Numbered from the stretch's first letter, positions 25,790 through 35,690 are shown. The stretch: 64,000 nt of DNA from Idiomarina abyssalis (GCF_900116625.1 NZ_FPBE01000003.1:62001-126000); one strand, 5' to 3'. A program made the numbers and translations. The notes: generated by a model not told the origin, from the letters alone.

Positions 25790-26188
25790 TTGATTAAAAA
25801 AGGTTTTTCTTTGCTTTTTATAAGTAAAGAGAAATGAGGAACAAAAGGTTATAAAAAAACGGAATTTGGCAGTAGATCATTACTGATTTTGTGGTAATCT
25901 GTTTGACCTGTTTGCGATGTACTTCCTTCCATTTCAGGGCGTAAACAGAATAGTTTCCACAGTGAAGCATAATAATAAAAAGTACTAGGCATTTAGGGAT
26001 GCCTGCCGTTTTAAATCCCACACTATCAATAACTTAAGTGAACTTTAGACACGGGGAAATTTTAATTTCCGGCTGTGGAATCGGTCGTTGTTAACAGACT
26101 TATTAACAGGTTATACACACTCTGCTCAGTGGCCTGAATTACCGTTCTGTGGCATCCTATAGGTAACGCTTAATTTAGGTTTTTAACT
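25790..26188. other. 399-bp non-coding gap upstream of polA
   Basis: No credible gene. It holds an AGGCAT-TTAGGG-ATGCCT hairpin near 25989, a GGAAAT-TTTA-ATTTCC hairpin near 26057, two TTAACAG repeats, and the DnaA-box-like TTATACACA at 26111-26119. It is probably the polA leader and promoter region. Confidence 0.6.
26111..26119 (+). promoter_or_regulatory. DnaA-box-like 9-mer upstream of polA
   Basis: TTATACACA fits the relaxed DnaA box TTATNCACA. It lies 70 bp before the polA ATG in an AT-rich stretch with direct TTAACAG repeats. A single 9-mer can occur by chance, so a regulatory role is only possible. Confidence 0.4.
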
Positions 26189-28954
26189 ATGGCCACATCT
26201 GTTCCCGAAAATCCGTTTATTCTCGTCGATGGTTCCTCTTATTTGTTTCGCGCCTTTCATGCGCCACCGCACTTAACCAATTCCAAAGGCGAGCCAACCG
26301 GCGCTGTTTATGGCGTTGTTAATATGCTGAGAAGCTTATTGAAACGCTATAAACCCAGCCATATGGCGGTGGTTTTCGATGCGAAAGGTAAAACCTTCCG
26401 TAGCGATATTTACCAGGAGTACAAAGCAAACCGTCCGCCAATGCCCGATGACTTACGCACACAAATTGAACCTCTGCATGAAATTGTGAAAGCAATGGGG
26501 CTGCCGCTGTTATGCATTGACGATGTTGAAGCGGATGATGTTATTGGCACTTTGGCCCGACAGGCCGGAGAGAAAGGGCGGTTTACGTTAATTAGTACCG
26601 GTGACAAGGACATGGCACAGCTGGTTAACGAACATGTCATGCTAATTAACACAATGACTGACACCTTGCTGGATCCTGAAGGCGTAGAGAAAAAATTCGG
26701 CGTGAAGCCGGAGCAGATCATTGATTATTTAGCGCTAATGGGCGATAGCTCCGATAATATTCCGGGGCTGCCAAAAGTTGGCGAAAAGACGGCACAGGCA
26801 ATGTTGCAACAAATTCCAAGCATTGATGCCATTTATGAAAATGTCGATGCGGTAAGCGAACTGTCCTTTCGTGGCGCGAAAACCATGCCGGCGAAACTGA
26901 ACGAGTATAAAGATCAGTTGCTTATGTCCCGGGAGTTGGCAACCATTAAGCTTGATGTGGCTATGGAGTTGCAGCCGGAAGAGTTGACCATACAAACGGC
27001 AGACAGCGAAAAACTGGCTGAGTTATATAGCCGGTGTGAATTTCGCCGTTGGCTTGGTGAGCTTATGGAAAGTGGGGCAGCAACTGACCAGGCTTTGGGT
27101 AAAGCTGAAGTTGAAAAGCCCGTCAGCGACATTAACCGGGACGCTTACCGTGTTTTAATGACGGAAGAGGAAGTGAGTGATTATTTAACCTCACTTAAGA
27201 AATGTGACTACTTTGCTTTTGATACCGAAACGACGAGCCTGAATTATATGCAGGCCGAGCTTGTCGGCGTGTCGTTAGCTGCCGCTCCGGGTGAAGCGGT
27301 CTATATTCCGGTTGGCCATGATTATATGGAAGCCCCTGAGCAAGTCGGTCGCGACTGGCTGCTGGAGCAGTTGAAGCCTCTACTCGAAGCGGACAAGCCG
27401 CAGAAGGTTGGGCAAAACCTGAAGTACGATGCCCATATTTTGCGCCGTTATAAAATTCGTTTAGGCGGTATTTTAAATGACACCATGCTGGCATCTTACG
27501 TATTTAATAGTGTCGGCTCCCGTCATGACATGGACACCTTGAGCCTGCATTACCTGAACCACAAGACGATCAGTTTCGAAGAGATAGCCGGTAAAGGTGC
27601 TAAGCAGCTGACCTTTAATCAAATCGATCTTGAACAGGCGGGCCCATACGCGGCTGAAGATGCAGACATTACGTTCCGATTGCATGATGTATTGTGGAAC
27701 AAGGTAAAAGATGTTGGCAGCGAACTGCACAGTGTACTGACTGATATTGAAGTACCTTTAGTTCCCGTATTGTGCGATATGGAACAATATGGTGTACGTA
27801 TAGATGCTAATTTACTGGGTAAACAAAGTCAGGAAATTACCGAGAAGCTTGACGCTTTAGAGAAAAAAGCGTTTGAGATTGCCGGTGAGGAGTTCAACTT
27901 AGGTTCGACCAAGCAGTTGCAACGCATTTTCTTCGAGAAGCTGGAACTTCCGGTTGTGAAAAAGACCCCGAAGGGGGCTCCGTCAACGGCGGAGGAAGTT
28001 TTGCATGAGCTGGCGCATGACTACCCTTTACCAGATGTTATTTTACAGCACCGAAGCTTGTCGAAGCTAAAATCCACTTATACCGATAAGCTGCCGAAGA
28101 TGATCAATCCGGACACCGGCCGGGTACACACCTCTTATCAGCAGGCGGTCACAGCAACCGGACGTTTGTCTTCCACTGATCCGAATTTGCAGAATATTCC
28201 TATTCGTACAGCTGAGGGGCGTCGGGTGCGTCAGGCCTTTGTTCCTGAGCAAGGTTATAAGATTGTCGCTATTGACTATAGCCAGATTGAACTGCGCATT
28301 ATGGCGCATTTATCTCAGGACGCGTCGTTGCTAAAGGCTTTTGCTGAAGGCTTGGACATTCACCGGGCAACAGCCGGGGAAGTGTTCGGCTGCAAAGCCG
28401 AGGAGGTAACGGATGACCAACGCCGTCAGGCTAAAGCGGTCAACTTTGGCTTAATTTACGGTATGTCTGCGTTTGGTCTTGCGCGTCAGTTGGGTATTGC
28501 CCGCCATGAAGCTCAACACTATATGGATAAGTACTTTGAACGCTTCCCCGGTGTGCTGCGCTACATGGAAGATACCCGTAAACAGGCAAAAGAGCAGGGA
28601 TACGTGAAAACCCTGTTCGGTCGCCGCTTGCCTTTGCCGGATATTAAAGCCAGCAACGGAGCTCGCAGGAAAGGTGCGGAACGGGCTGCCATTAATGCGC
28701 CGATGCAGGGAACCGCTGCGGATATCATTAAAAAAGCAATGCTGAAAGTCGCCGACTGGATTGATACCAATAAATGTCAGGATGACGTACGTATGTTAAT
28801 GCAGGTTCACGATGAGTTGGTCTTTGAGATAAAAGAGGCCAAGCTGGATGATTATATTGCACAATTAACCGATGTCATGGAAAAAGCCGCAAGCCTTGAT
28901 GTGCCGCTAATTGCAGAGGCGGGTAAAGGCAATAATTGGGATGAAGCGCATTAA
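26189..28954 (+). CDS. polA: DNA polymerase I
   Basis: 921 residues, three domains in the usual order. The N-terminal 5'-3' flap nuclease starts NPFILVDGSSYLFRAFHA. The 3'-5' proofreading domain is intact: FDTETTSL (Exo I), VGQNLKYDAH (Exo II) and YAAEDADIT (Exo III). The polymerase domain has motif A IDYSQIELRIMAHLS, motif B RRQAKAVNFGLIYG and motif C QVHDELVFE. It processes Okazaki fragments and fills repair gaps. Position next to engB and cytochrome c4 matches other gamma-proteobacteria. Confidence 0.97.
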   Translation: MATSVPENPFILVDGSSYLFRAFHAPPHLTNSKGEPTGAVYGVVNMLRSLLKRYKPSHMAVVFDAKGKTFRSDIYQEYKANRPPMPDDLRTQIEPLHEIVKAMGLPLLCIDDVEADDVIGTLARQAGEKGRFTLISTGDKDMAQLVNEHVMLINTMTDTLLDPEGVEKKFGVKPEQIIDYLALMGDSSDNIPGLPKVGEKTAQAMLQQIPSIDAIYENVDAVSELSFRGAKTMPAKLNEYKDQLLMSRELATIKLDVAMELQPEELTIQTADSEKLAELYSRCEFRRWLGELMESGAATDQALGKAEVEKPVSDINRDAYRVLMTEEEVSDYLTSLKKCDYFAFDTETTSLNYMQAELVGVSLAAAPGEAVYIPVGHDYMEAPEQVGRDWLLEQLKPLLEADKPQKVGQNLKYDAHILRRYKIRLGGILNDTMLASYVFNSVGSRHDMDTLSLHYLNHKTISFEEIAGKGAKQLTFNQIDLEQAGPYAAEDADITFRLHDVLWNKVKDVGSELHSVLTDIEVPLVPVLCDMEQYGVRIDANLLGKQSQEITEKLDALEKKAFEIAGEEFNLGSTKQLQRIFFEKLELPVVKKTPKGAPSTAEEVLHELAHDYPLPDVILQHRSLSKLKSTYTDKLPKMINPDTGRVHTSYQQAVTATGRLSSTDPNLQNIPIRTAEGRRVRQAFVPEQGYKIVAIDYSQIELRIMAHLSQDASLLKAFAEGLDIHRATAGEVFGCKAEEVTDDQRRQAKAVNFGLIYGMSAFGLARQLGIARHEAQHYMDKYFERFPGVLRYMEDTRKQAKEQGYVKTLFGRRLPLPDIKASNGARRKGAERAAINAPMQGTAADIIKKAMLKVADWIDTNKCQDDVRMLMQVHDELVFEIKEAKLDDYIAQLTDVMEKAASLDVPLIAEAGKGNNWDEAH

Positions 28955-28987
28955 TTTTGCGATTTTTGTGAACTTTATAAAAAGGGT

Positions 28988-29077
28988 CTAGTCACAATAA
29001 GTGAGGGGATTAATCCTCCCTCACAAAATTGTTCTCCCTGGATTACTTTTGGCCCGGCTTTTTAGTCGGGCTTTTTT
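28988..29077 (+). ncRNA. Candidate small RNA downstream of polA (Spot 42 position)
   Basis: A TATAAA box at 28976-28981 would start transcription near 28988. The transcript begins with a strong GTGAGGG...CCCTCAC hairpin with inner GATTAATC, continues through an unpaired U-rich and CUCCC-containing stretch, and ends at the 29052-29077 terminator. In E. coli the sRNA gene spf lies exactly between polA and yihA. Sequence similarity to Spot 42 is not obvious, no good -35 is seen, and it could be only the polA 3' untranslated region. Confidence 0.42.
29052..29077 (+). terminator. Rho-independent terminator after polA
   Basis: GCCCGGCT-TTTT-AGTCGGGC stem (one G-U pair) followed by six T at 29072-29077. 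It ends transcripts from the polA side and abuts the stop codon of the convergent transporter gene. Confidence 0.9.
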
Positions 29078-29993
29078 ATTGCTCTTTCTGCGGAATACCA
29101 GCCAGGCCGGGGCGACCCTTGCGGTTGGCAAACCATACACCAACAAGAATCGCTAACATACCAACACCCTGTTGCAGCCAGAATGCTTCCCCGTCAAGTA
29201 CTCCAAGCAAAACGGCAACCACCGGAATAAGATATGTGACTGAACTGGTGAAAACCGTATTGGTTAACTGGACCACGTGGTTAAAAATAACCAAAGCACC
29301 AGCCGTTCCTGCTATACCTAACGCCAAAACAGAGAACAACGATAGCATAGCGCCGGGTTGTTGAACCTGGGCTATAAATTCTGTGCCAGCGAACAAATAG
29401 ACAGTGGCAGGAACTGCGGCCATAAGTAGCGAGATACCGGTGATGGTTAACGGTGATAAGTCACTGATTTTATGTTTAATCAGGTTCAGGTTGAGGCCGT
29501 AACAAACCGTTGCTGCCATGACTAACAACGCATAAAGGTTGAAGTCCCAACTGCCATTCGCCGAAGCGGTTACCAAAAGCAGGGTACCAAAGAGGCCTAT
29601 ACCGACACCGATAACCTGTGCTACCCGCGCCTTTTGATGGAAGAATAAAGAGCCGATAACCAAAGTGGCAATGGGTGTTAAGGCATTCAGAACCCCGGTG
29701 ACGCCACTGGCTAATTGAGTCTGTGCTATGGCGAACATAAAGGCAGGGATTAGACTTCCCACCAGGCCAACACTTGCTAATTTTAGCCAATGCTTACGGG
29801 TGATTTTATTCAGGCGACGCGCAATAAAAGGGGCTAGCACGATACCGGCTGAGCTTATTCTCAGTGCACCAACCTCCATAGGCCCAAAAGCAATTAACCC
29901 TTTTTTGATCAATAAAAAAGAGCTACCCCAGATTAATGCGAGTAACCCTAATAATAACCAAGCGCTGAGCGGTGGTGTGTTATTCGTCGTCAT
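29076..29993 (-). CDS. EamA/DMT family inner-membrane transporter
   Basis: 305 residues with ten predicted membrane segments arranged as two EamA repeats. The first begins [21 protein letters not shown], the typical DMT N-terminus, and the second begins near residue 150. Substrate cannot be read from sequence; relatives export metabolites or amino acids. The 5' end overlaps the end of engB by 14 bp, so it is probably co-transcribed with engB. This gene interrupts the polA-engB adjacency seen in enterobacteria. Confidence 0.85.
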   Translation of the reverse strand: MTTNNTPPLSAWLLLGLLALIWGSSFLLIKKGLIAFGPMEVGALRISSAGIVLAPFIARRLNKITRKHWLKLASVGLVGSLIPAFMFAIAQTQLASGVTGVLNALTPIATLVIGSLFFHQKARVAQVIGVGIGLFGTLLLVTASANGSWDFNLYALLVMAATVCYGLNLNLIKHKISDLSPLTITGISLLMAAVPATVYLFAGTEFIAQVQQPGAMLSLFSVLALGIAGTAGALVIFNHVVQLTNTVFTSSVTYLIPVVAVLLGVLDGEAFWLQQGVGMLAILVGVWFANRKGRPGLAGIPQKEQ

Positions 29994-30612
29994 ACTCTTT
30001 GCTATACCACTGGTTGAGTTTTTCTTCGACTTGCTCGACGCCGAAGCGTTTTAGTGAGGAAAATGCTTCGACCTGAACGTCACCATTAAAGGCAATTGCA
30101 GCTTGTCTTGCTTTTAACACCGTTGACTTACGAGCGCCTTGTTTAAGCTTGTCGGCTTTGGTGAGCAATACCAGTACCGGTAGCTCGCAATCAACAGCCC
30201 AGTAAATGAGTTCCTGGTCGGTTTCGCGGAAAGGGTGGCGGATGTCCATTAGTACGACAATACCTTTGAGGCTGTCTCTCTGCTGCAGGTACTCGCTTAA
30301 AGAGCGCTGCCATTTTTCTTTGACGGCCAGCGGCACTTTAGCAAAGCCATACCCGGGTAAGTCGATAAGGCGTTGACCGCTGTCGAGTTCGAACACATTA
30401 ATTAGCTGTGTGCGCCCCGGAGTTTTACTGGTACGAGCCAGTGATTTCTGCCGCGTTAGTGTATTCAGAGCACTGGATTTACCGGCATTAGAACGGCCGG
30501 CGAACGCAATCTCGATGCCTGTGTCCGGAGGCAGTTTGCTGATATCCGGTGCACTGGTCACAAATTTTGCCGATGCGTAATCTAATTGCTGATCTGCCAC
30601 TATTAAGGTCAC
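29980..30612 (-). CDS. engB: Ribosome biogenesis GTP-binding protein EngB (YihA)
   Basis: 210 residues from a GTG at 30612; the frame is open to an ATG at 30678, but the extra 22 residues are not conserved and the start is uncertain. GTPase motifs: G1 [10 protein letters not shown]3 DLPGYG, G4 TKAD and G5 FSSL. The protein is needed for 50S subunit assembly. Neighbouring polA, cytochrome c4 and yihI reproduce the polA-yihA-yihI order. Confidence 0.93.
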   Translation of the reverse strand: MTLIVADQQLDYASAKFVTSAPDISKLPPDTGIEIAFAGRSNAGKSSALNTLTRQKSLARTSKTPGRTQLINVFELDSGQRLIDLPGYGFAKVPLAVKEKWQRSLSEYLQQRDSLKGIVVLMDIRHPFRETDQELIYWAVDCELPVLVLLTKADKLKQGARKSTVLKARQAAIAFNGDVQVEAFSSLKRFGVEQVEEKLNQWYSKEYDDE

Positions 30613-30795
30613 TTTTATTGATAAAACGGAACGTCTACGTGCATTATGAAGTATCCGGACAGTATCTCCAATGATCATTTAGCAATTGATTCGGTTTTAA
30701 TCGTTTAATCCACACAAGTTTTGTGTAAAATAGCAACCTGCTTAAGGTGATTTATTGGGGCGCGTGGCGCCATCCAGAACAGAAGAGAAGCAAAC

Positions 30796-31422
30796 ATGAA
30801 AAAATTCGCAATCTTTTTGGGACTTTTCTTCGGTACCGCCGGTATCGCAGTAGCACAAAGCGGCGACGCTGAAGCCGGAAAAGAGAAATCGCAAGTTTGT
30901 GCGGCTTGCCATGGACCCAATGGTGAATCTCCGTCCGATATGTATCCGCATTTGGCCGGTCAGCACGAAAAATACCTGCTTAAACAGCTGAAAGATTACA
31001 AACGGGCGTCAGAAACCGGTGGTGAAGAAGGGCGTAATAACCCCATTATGATGGGCCAGGTTGCGTCATTATCTGAGCAAGATATGGCTGATTTAGCGGC
31101 TTTCTTTGCATCACAGGAAGAGCCTAAAGGCGAAACGCCCGAAGATATTATTGCACAAGGGCGTGACCTTTACCGTCGCGGCAACCCTGAAACCAATATG
31201 CCGTCTTGTGCCGGCTGCCATGGCCCTCGGGGAAATGGTCTGGGGCTAGCGGCGTTTCCGGATATTTCTGGTCAGCACGCGGCTTACACTAAGTCTCAGC
31301 TAGAAATGTTTCGTAGTGGCGACCGCGCTAACGATCCAAACGGCATGATGCAGGGCGTTACAGAGAAAATGACAGACGACGAAATCGAGTTGCTGTCTAA
31401 GTTCCTGAGCGGTTTGTATTAA
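30796..31422 (+). CDS. Diheme cytochrome c4
   Basis: 208 residues. A signal peptide ends near residue 20 (AVA/QSG). Two CxxCH heme sites, CAACHG and CAGCHG, lie in two similar halves, each followed by a distal Met in a GQ/GM loop, the layout of cytochrome c4. It carries electrons in the periplasm to terminal oxidases. AGAGAAG serves as ribosome binding site. A terminator lies 20 bp after the stop. An ACACAA-GTT-TTGTGT inverted repeat precedes the gene near 30712. Confidence 0.95.
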   Translation: MKKFAIFLGLFFGTAGIAVAQSGDAEAGKEKSQVCAACHGPNGESPSDMYPHLAGQHEKYLLKQLKDYKRASETGGEEGRNNPIMMGQVASLSEQDMADLAAFFASQEEPKGETPEDIIAQGRDLYRRGNPETNMPSCAGCHGPRGNGLGLAAFPDISGQHAAYTKSQLEMFRSGDRANDPNGMMQGVTEKMTDDEIELLSKFLSGLY

Positions 31423-31441
31423 ACAGAGCTTAATCAAATAG

Positions 31442-31466
31442 AAAGCGGCTTAGGCCGCTTTTTTTA
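31442..31466 (+). terminator. Terminator of the cytochrome c4 gene
   Basis: AAAGCGGC-TTAG-GCCGCTTT stem followed by a T run. Confidence 0.9.
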
Positions 31467-31589
31467 TGTCTATAATAAATGAGATAGTAAAAACCTATTT
31501 TCGGGTGTTGTTAACGAAAAGTAATAAGAAAGTTGTTTTTTAGATCAATAAAATCATTGAATTAATATTTGGTTCAAGTAGTCTTAACA

Positions 31590-31927
31590 ACGCTCCGGGG
31601 CTGTACGGACAGAAAAAAACAAAAAAAAGATGTTAAAAGCCCTTGAGGAAATAATAAAAAGACTGTAAAAATACAGCTAACTCGACACAAAAAAATAACA
31701 AGAGGTCGAGAGATTATCGAAAAGTCAGATTCCATCTTATTTCTCGATAATCCAGGGAGTAAAGCCAATAGGCTAGTGGTTGCTCCATTTTATAATAACA
31801 ATAATAAAAGACAGGTTACGGAAAACCGCAATAACAAGTCGGAAGCAGTGACAACCATTCTCATAGTTGCAGTGCGCTGCCGATAATATGAGAGAAGCAG
31901 GCGATGTGTAAAAGCATCGCCTTTTTT
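31590..31927 (+). ncRNA. csrC: Candidate CsrB/CsrC-family regulatory RNA
   Basis: This 618-bp gap between cytochrome c4 and yihI has no credible gene but is rich in ordered stems on the plus strand: CTGT-ACGG-ACAG (31601-31612), CTCGAC/GTCGAG (31681-31710), GATTATCGA/TCGATAATC (31712-31752), AGCC-AATA-GGCT, GGTT-ACGGAA-AACC (31814-31827) and TTCTCATA/TATGAGA. GGA occurs five times outside or at the tips of stems; the ACGGAA hexaloop is the exact shape bound by CsrA. E. coli csrC lies at this place, between yihA and yihI. The 5' end and promoter are not resolved, so the start is approximate. It would sequester the translational regulator CsrA. Confidence 0.55.
31899..31927 (+). terminator. Terminator ending the candidate csrC RNA
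   Basis: GGCGATG-TGTAAAAG-CATCGCC perfect 7-bp stem followed by six T. There is no coding gene immediately upstream, which is the main argument for an RNA gene here. Confidence 0.9.
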
Positions 31928-32040
31928 CTTATTTGGGCTCAGCCTTTCTTAAACGTACAAGCTTTTCCTTTACCCTCCACTGACGTCATCCCCGTTAATG
32001 AGTTACAATAGGTCATATTAGTTTTTATTTAGGAGCGACC

Positions 32041-32454
32041 ATGACTCGCCGCAAGAAAACACGTAAGGCAGGGCCGTTGGCGCCATCTAAAGCGCCAAAA
32101 GAAAGACAAGCATCAGATGCTGCTTCAAAAGGTAAAAAGAAGGGTAAGGGTCAACCGTCAGGCCAACGACATTCATCCACTAAGGTTCTGCAGCAAAGTA
32201 GAACAAAAGGCGATGAAAAAGATCCCCGACACGGCAGTCGCCGTAAAGTAGCTTTAGTGATGACACCTGAGCAGGAACTAAAACAGTTACAGGAAGACAC
32301 AAAGCTTCAGTTACTGGTTGAACGTTTCGAAAATGATGAGTCTCTGACAGCAGAAGAGCAGCGCTACCTCGATGAAAAATCTGAGCGTTATGAACAGCTG
32401 GTTGCCAAACTGGGTTATGAACTCGATGAAGAATGGGATGATGAGGAGTACTAA
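32041..32454 (+). CDS. yihI: Der GTPase-activating protein YihI
   Basis: 137 residues. A lysine/arginine-rich disordered N-terminal half (MTRRKKTRKAGPLAP) is followed by a conserved acidic helical C-terminal half (LLVERFENDESLTAEEQRYLD, ending DEEWDDEEY). YihI stimulates the Der GTPase and so delays 50S maturation. TTTAGGAGCGACC gives a clear ribosome binding site. It shares its last base with the next gene. Confidence 0.93.
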   Translation: MTRRKKTRKAGPLAPSKAPKERQASDAASKGKKKGKGQPSGQRHSSTKVLQQSRTKGDEKDPRHGSRRKVALVMTPEQELKQLQEDTKLQLLVERFENDESLTAEEQRYLDEKSERYEQLVAKLGYELDEEWDDEEY

Positions 32455-32912
32455 TGTCCAGCGAACTCTATTGGATTATCGCCATTGTTGGCGTCTTAAT
32501 TATTGTCGCTCTGGGGTGGTACGCCACGAACTTACTGCTACGCCTGCGTTGGCAGACCAGAATTCGGGACGCAGCCGTACAGAAGCGTGTCGATCGCATT
32601 GATGAGAGTATTATTACTATTGCAAAAGCCATGCAGCAAGAGCAGTGTCCTTTGTCTGAAGGATGCTTACGTATTGTGGTATTGCTTGATCATCGCCCGG
32701 AAGCTGTAGAGTATGACTATTCTAAAGATTACCCGGCAATGCATGAAATGTATGAAAAGATAAAACATATGCCAACGCACGAGTCACGTAAGAAATTTCC
32801 GAAAAAGAAAGTGCGGGAAATGGATGACGAGCGTGAGGGCTATGAAAAGTCGATGCGGGACATTATTCTTGCAGACGTTGATAAGTTATTGAAGCAATTC
32901 CCAGCGGCCTGA
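32454..32912 (+). CDS. DUF2489 family membrane-anchored protein
   Basis: 152 residues. One N-terminal membrane segment (residues 6-29, IIAIVGVLIIVALGWYATNL) is followed by a charged cytoplasmic part. It matches the DUF2489 proteins that follow yihI in Vibrio and relatives. Function is unknown. It starts on the last base of yihI (TAATG overlap), so it is translationally coupled to it. Confidence 0.8.
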   Translation: MSSELYWIIAIVGVLIIVALGWYATNLLLRLRWQTRIRDAAVQKRVDRIDESIITIAKAMQQEQCPLSEGCLRIVVLLDHRPEAVEYDYSKDYPAMHEMYEKIKHMPTHESRKKFPKKKVREMDDEREGYEKSMRDIILADVDKLLKQFPAA

Positions 32913-32921
32913 GGAGGCGGC

Positions 32922-33749
32922 ATGCCGTTTTTTAAAGGTATAAAAGAAGATATCGCCAGCGTTTTCGACAGAGATCCGGCTGCGCGGAACACAATGGAAG
33001 TGTTGTTTCACTATCCTGGACTGCATGCCACCTGGTTCCATCGTATAAGCCATAAGCTTTGGGGCTGGAAGTTATATTGGCTTGCTCGTTTTGTTTCTAA
33101 TGTTTCACGCTGGCTAACGGGCATAGAAATTCATCCGGGTGCTAAAATAGGTCGTCGCTTTTTTATTGATCACGGCATGGGTGTGGTCATTGGTGAAACC
33201 GCAGAAATTGGCGATGACGTTACTTTGTATCATGGCGTGACTCTTGGCGGTACTAGCTGGAACAAAGGTAAACGGCACCCGACCTTGAAAGACGGTGTGG
33301 TGATTGGTGCAGGAGCAAAGGTACTGGGTCCAATTACTGTCGGAAAATCTGCACGCATTGGCTCTAACGCCGTGGTGGTGCGAGATGTACCGGAGCTAAC
33401 CACTGTGGTCGGCATTCCGGCCAGGGTAGCTCAGTCGGCGGTCGATGCGGAAACAGCGGAACGTCGTAAAAAAATGGCAAAGGAGTATGGCTTCGATGCC
33501 TATGCTATCTCAGCCGATAACCCAGATCCGGTTGCAACAGCAATTGGGCGTATGCTCGATCATGTACAGGTTTTAGATAATAAAGTCTCTGACCTTTGTC
33601 AGGCTGTTAATAAGTTGGGTGGCGATGTCTGTGGTGAGATCCCGGAAGTCGATATGGACGATGTCGAGTTTCTCGAAGAAAGTGAGCGCGCCGCAAAACG
33701 ACGCGCCGATAAAGATGATACTTCAGCCTCGGGTAAACAAGACTCTTAA
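32922..33749 (+). CDS. cysE: Serine O-acetyltransferase
   Basis: 275 residues with a short N-terminal helical part, then left-handed beta-helix hexapeptide repeats ([36 protein letters not shown]) including the active His of [11 protein letters not shown]. It makes O-acetylserine for cysteine synthesis. The chain is of the short-N-terminus type seen in EpsC-like enzymes, with an extra charged C-terminal tail of about 80 residues rich in Glu, Asp, Lys and Arg. AGGAGG precedes the ATG, 9 bp after the DUF2489 gene. The stop overlaps the convergent chemoreceptor gene. Confidence 0.92.
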   Translation: MPFFKGIKEDIASVFDRDPAARNTMEVLFHYPGLHATWFHRISHKLWGWKLYWLARFVSNVSRWLTGIEIHPGAKIGRRFFIDHGMGVVIGETAEIGDDVTLYHGVTLGGTSWNKGKRHPTLKDGVVIGAGAKVLGPITVGKSARIGSNAVVVRDVPELTTVVGIPARVAQSAVDAETAERRKKMAKEYGFDAYAISADNPDPVATAIGRMLDHVQVLDNKVSDLCQAVNKLGGDVCGEIPEVDMDDVEFLEESERAAKRRADKDDTSASGKQDS

Positions 33750-35317
33750 CTTTTTAAGTTAAAGCGCTCAATCAGTGAGTAAAGCTGCTGACTGGTGTTT
33801 TGCAGCTCGTTGCTTGAGCGTTGAGTTTGCTCTGCTGTTTGTTGGGTATGACGTGCAGTGTCCGCAATTTCAGTAATTTGCTCGCTGATATGCTCCGCAA
33901 CGCCGCTTTGCTCTTCAACAGCGGACGCCATTTGCGTCGACATATCTGAAATTTCCTGAATAGCCACTGATATCTCACCCAGAGCAGTGTCTGCCAGACG
34001 AACTTTCTCAACACCCTCTGATGCCGCCTCTTCACCTTGTTTTGAAACCTCGACGGCATTACGTGCGCGCTCGCGTAACTGTTGAATGACTTTGTGAATA
34101 CCCTCAGTAGACTGGGTTGTTCTTGAAGCCAGTGAGCGAACCTCATCTGCGACCACTGAGAAACCACGGCCATGCTCGCCGGCACGGGCCGCTTCAATGG
34201 CAGCATTCAGGGCTAACAGGTTGGTTTGGTCGGCAATGGAGGATATTAAATCGGCAGCCTCGCCAATAGCCCCGGTCGACTCATCCAGCTCTTTAACGGT
34301 TGCGGCTATTTGCCGAACGGCATCGTGAAGATGGACGATAACCTCGCTTGCTTCTCTTGCCAGCCCAACGCTTTCATCCACATTGGTTTTGGCTGACTCA
34401 GCCTGCTGCGCATTACGTTCAACCGTATCTGCCACTTCCTGAATGGCGGACGCCATCTCATTCATAGCCGTTGCCGTCTGTTCAGTCGCAGCCGTTTGTT
34501 TATCGACATATTGTTTACTAAGCTGAGCTTGATCGTAAGTATCGTTGGTCACTTTTAACAGGCTTCCAACCGCGTCCTTCATGCGGCTAAGTGCGGTACG
34601 GTTACGGGCGCCCTCGCTGATAAGCTGCATAGCGAGCCTGGCTTCGCGTCCCTGTTTATCAAAGTAGGTCATGCCAACCAGTTCGGAATCAAAAGCCTCT
34701 GGGCGTAACTCAAGTAACCCTTGCAGCATACGGCCAATATAGGTGGCGTAAGCGAACGTGGTAATAGCGGTAGCAGCCAAAGCGATTAACGCAGAGGTAG
34801 GTTCACCGAGGAGTGCTATGGCGGCACTGGCAATTACGCCGGGGATAACGACGGGCATTAAATCTTTACAGCCCAGCCAGAGTCGTTTTCCCAGGGGAAT
34901 GGCATGCTTTCCTGAATTTAACCGCTCATAGATGCGCTGTGCACGCTTTTTACGCTGGTCTGATGCGGCAACACGGACGGACTCAAAGCCAACCGGCTTA
35001 CCGTTTTCCATAATTGGCGTAACGTAAGCGCTCACCCAGTAATGGTCGCCGTTTTTACAGCGGTTTTTAACCAGACCCATCCAGGGCTTACCGCGCTTGA
35101 TGGTTTTCCACATATTCTCGAAAACGCTGGCAGGCATGTCAGGATGACGCAAAAGGTTGTGCGGTGAGTCAATTAACTCATCACGTGCGTAACCACTGAC
35201 ATTAACGAAATCTTCGTTGCAGTGCTTTATGACCCCTTTAAGGTCAGTCGAAGAGATCAGTCGATAGTGGTCTGGAAAGCGGTTTTCCTTTCCTGTAACC
35301 GGACCATTATTTTTCAT
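33746..35317 (-). CDS. PAS-domain methyl-accepting chemotaxis protein (Aer-like)
   Basis: 523 residues. A PAS domain occupies about residues 15-120 ([34 protein letters not shown]). Two closely spaced membrane segments follow (about 150-195) without a large periplasmic loop. The signalling domain has the conserved tip [15 protein letters not shown] and ends in coiled coil. This is the plan of the energy/redox taxis receptor Aer. Whether it binds FAD cannot be told here. It stands alone, with a terminator between it and cspA. Confidence 0.92.
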   Translation of the reverse strand: MKNNGPVTGKENRFPDHYRLISSTDLKGVIKHCNEDFVNVSGYARDELIDSPHNLLRHPDMPASVFENMWKTIKRGKPWMGLVKNRCKNGDHYWVSAYVTPIMENGKPVGFESVRVAASDQRKKRAQRIYERLNSGKHAIPLGKRLWLGCKDLMPVVIPGVIASAAIALLGEPTSALIALAATAITTFAYATYIGRMLQGLLELRPEAFDSELVGMTYFDKQGREARLAMQLISEGARNRTALSRMKDAVGSLLKVTNDTYDQAQLSKQYVDKQTAATEQTATAMNEMASAIQEVADTVERNAQQAESAKTNVDESVGLAREASEVIVHLHDAVRQIAATVKELDESTGAIGEAADLISSIADQTNLLALNAAIEAARAGEHGRGFSVVADEVRSLASRTTQSTEGIHKVIQQLRERARNAVEVSKQGEEAASEGVEKVRLADTALGEISVAIQEISDMSTQMASAVEEQSGVAEHISEQITEIADTARHTQQTAEQTQRSSNELQNTSQQLYSLIERFNLKS

Positions 35318-35405
35318 AAGCGCCTTTGGGAAGTTTGATTTACATCAATATAGTAAGGTTATCGTATTTCGGCAGGAAAAGTTTAGTGATTTAGGTTTTA
35401 GCCAT

Positions 35406-35434
35406 AAAAAAACGCCGCTAAGAGCGACGTTTTT
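35406..35434 (-). terminator. Terminator downstream of cspA
   Basis: AACGCCGCT-AAG-AGCGACGTT stem (one mismatch) with a T run on the minus strand. It separates cspA from the downstream chemoreceptor gene. Confidence 0.85.
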
Positions 35435-35483
35435 GAAATTCTTTGTGTAAACGTTCGGCACCCGTAAGGGCACTGAAGGTTCC

Positions 35484-35690
35484 TTACATAGGAACTACGT
35501 TTTCAGCTTGTGGACCTTTAGGGCCTTGAGCTACGGTGAAAGAAACTTGCTGGCCTTCTGCCAGAGTTTTGAAACCGTCAGACTGAATAGCGCTGAAATG
35601 TACGAAAACGTCTGCGCCGTTTTCTTGTTCGATGAAACCGAAGCCTTTAGCTTCGTTAAAGAATTTTACTTTACCAGTAGTAGTAGACAT
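35484..35690 (-). CDS. cspA: Cold shock protein, CspA family
   Basis: 68 residues from [23 protein letters not shown]-binding motifs KGFGFI and VFVHF are intact. The open frame extends 11 codons upstream, but AGGAA lies before the ATG at 35690 and the family starts here. It is a single-stranded nucleic acid chaperone. About 180 bp without a gene lie upstream, room for the long leader usual for cold-inducible members. Confidence 0.95.
   Translation of the reverse strand: MSTTTGKVKFFNEAKGFGFIEQENGADVFVHFSAIQSDGFKTLAEGQQVSFTVAQGPKGPQAENVVPM

Noticed and set aside
25818-26021. 67-codon open frame on the minus strand upstream of polA
   Set aside because: No ribosome binding site or family resemblance; overlaps leader structures of polA.
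29273-29280. CCACGTGG in the EamA transporter gene as a further parS site
   Set aside because: Flanking bases (GGA...TTA) do not match the GTT...AAC arms.
31574-31768. 64-codon open frame on the minus strand in the candidate csrC region
   Set aside because: The region is full of paired stems and ends in a plus-strand terminator; the peptide has no family resemblance.
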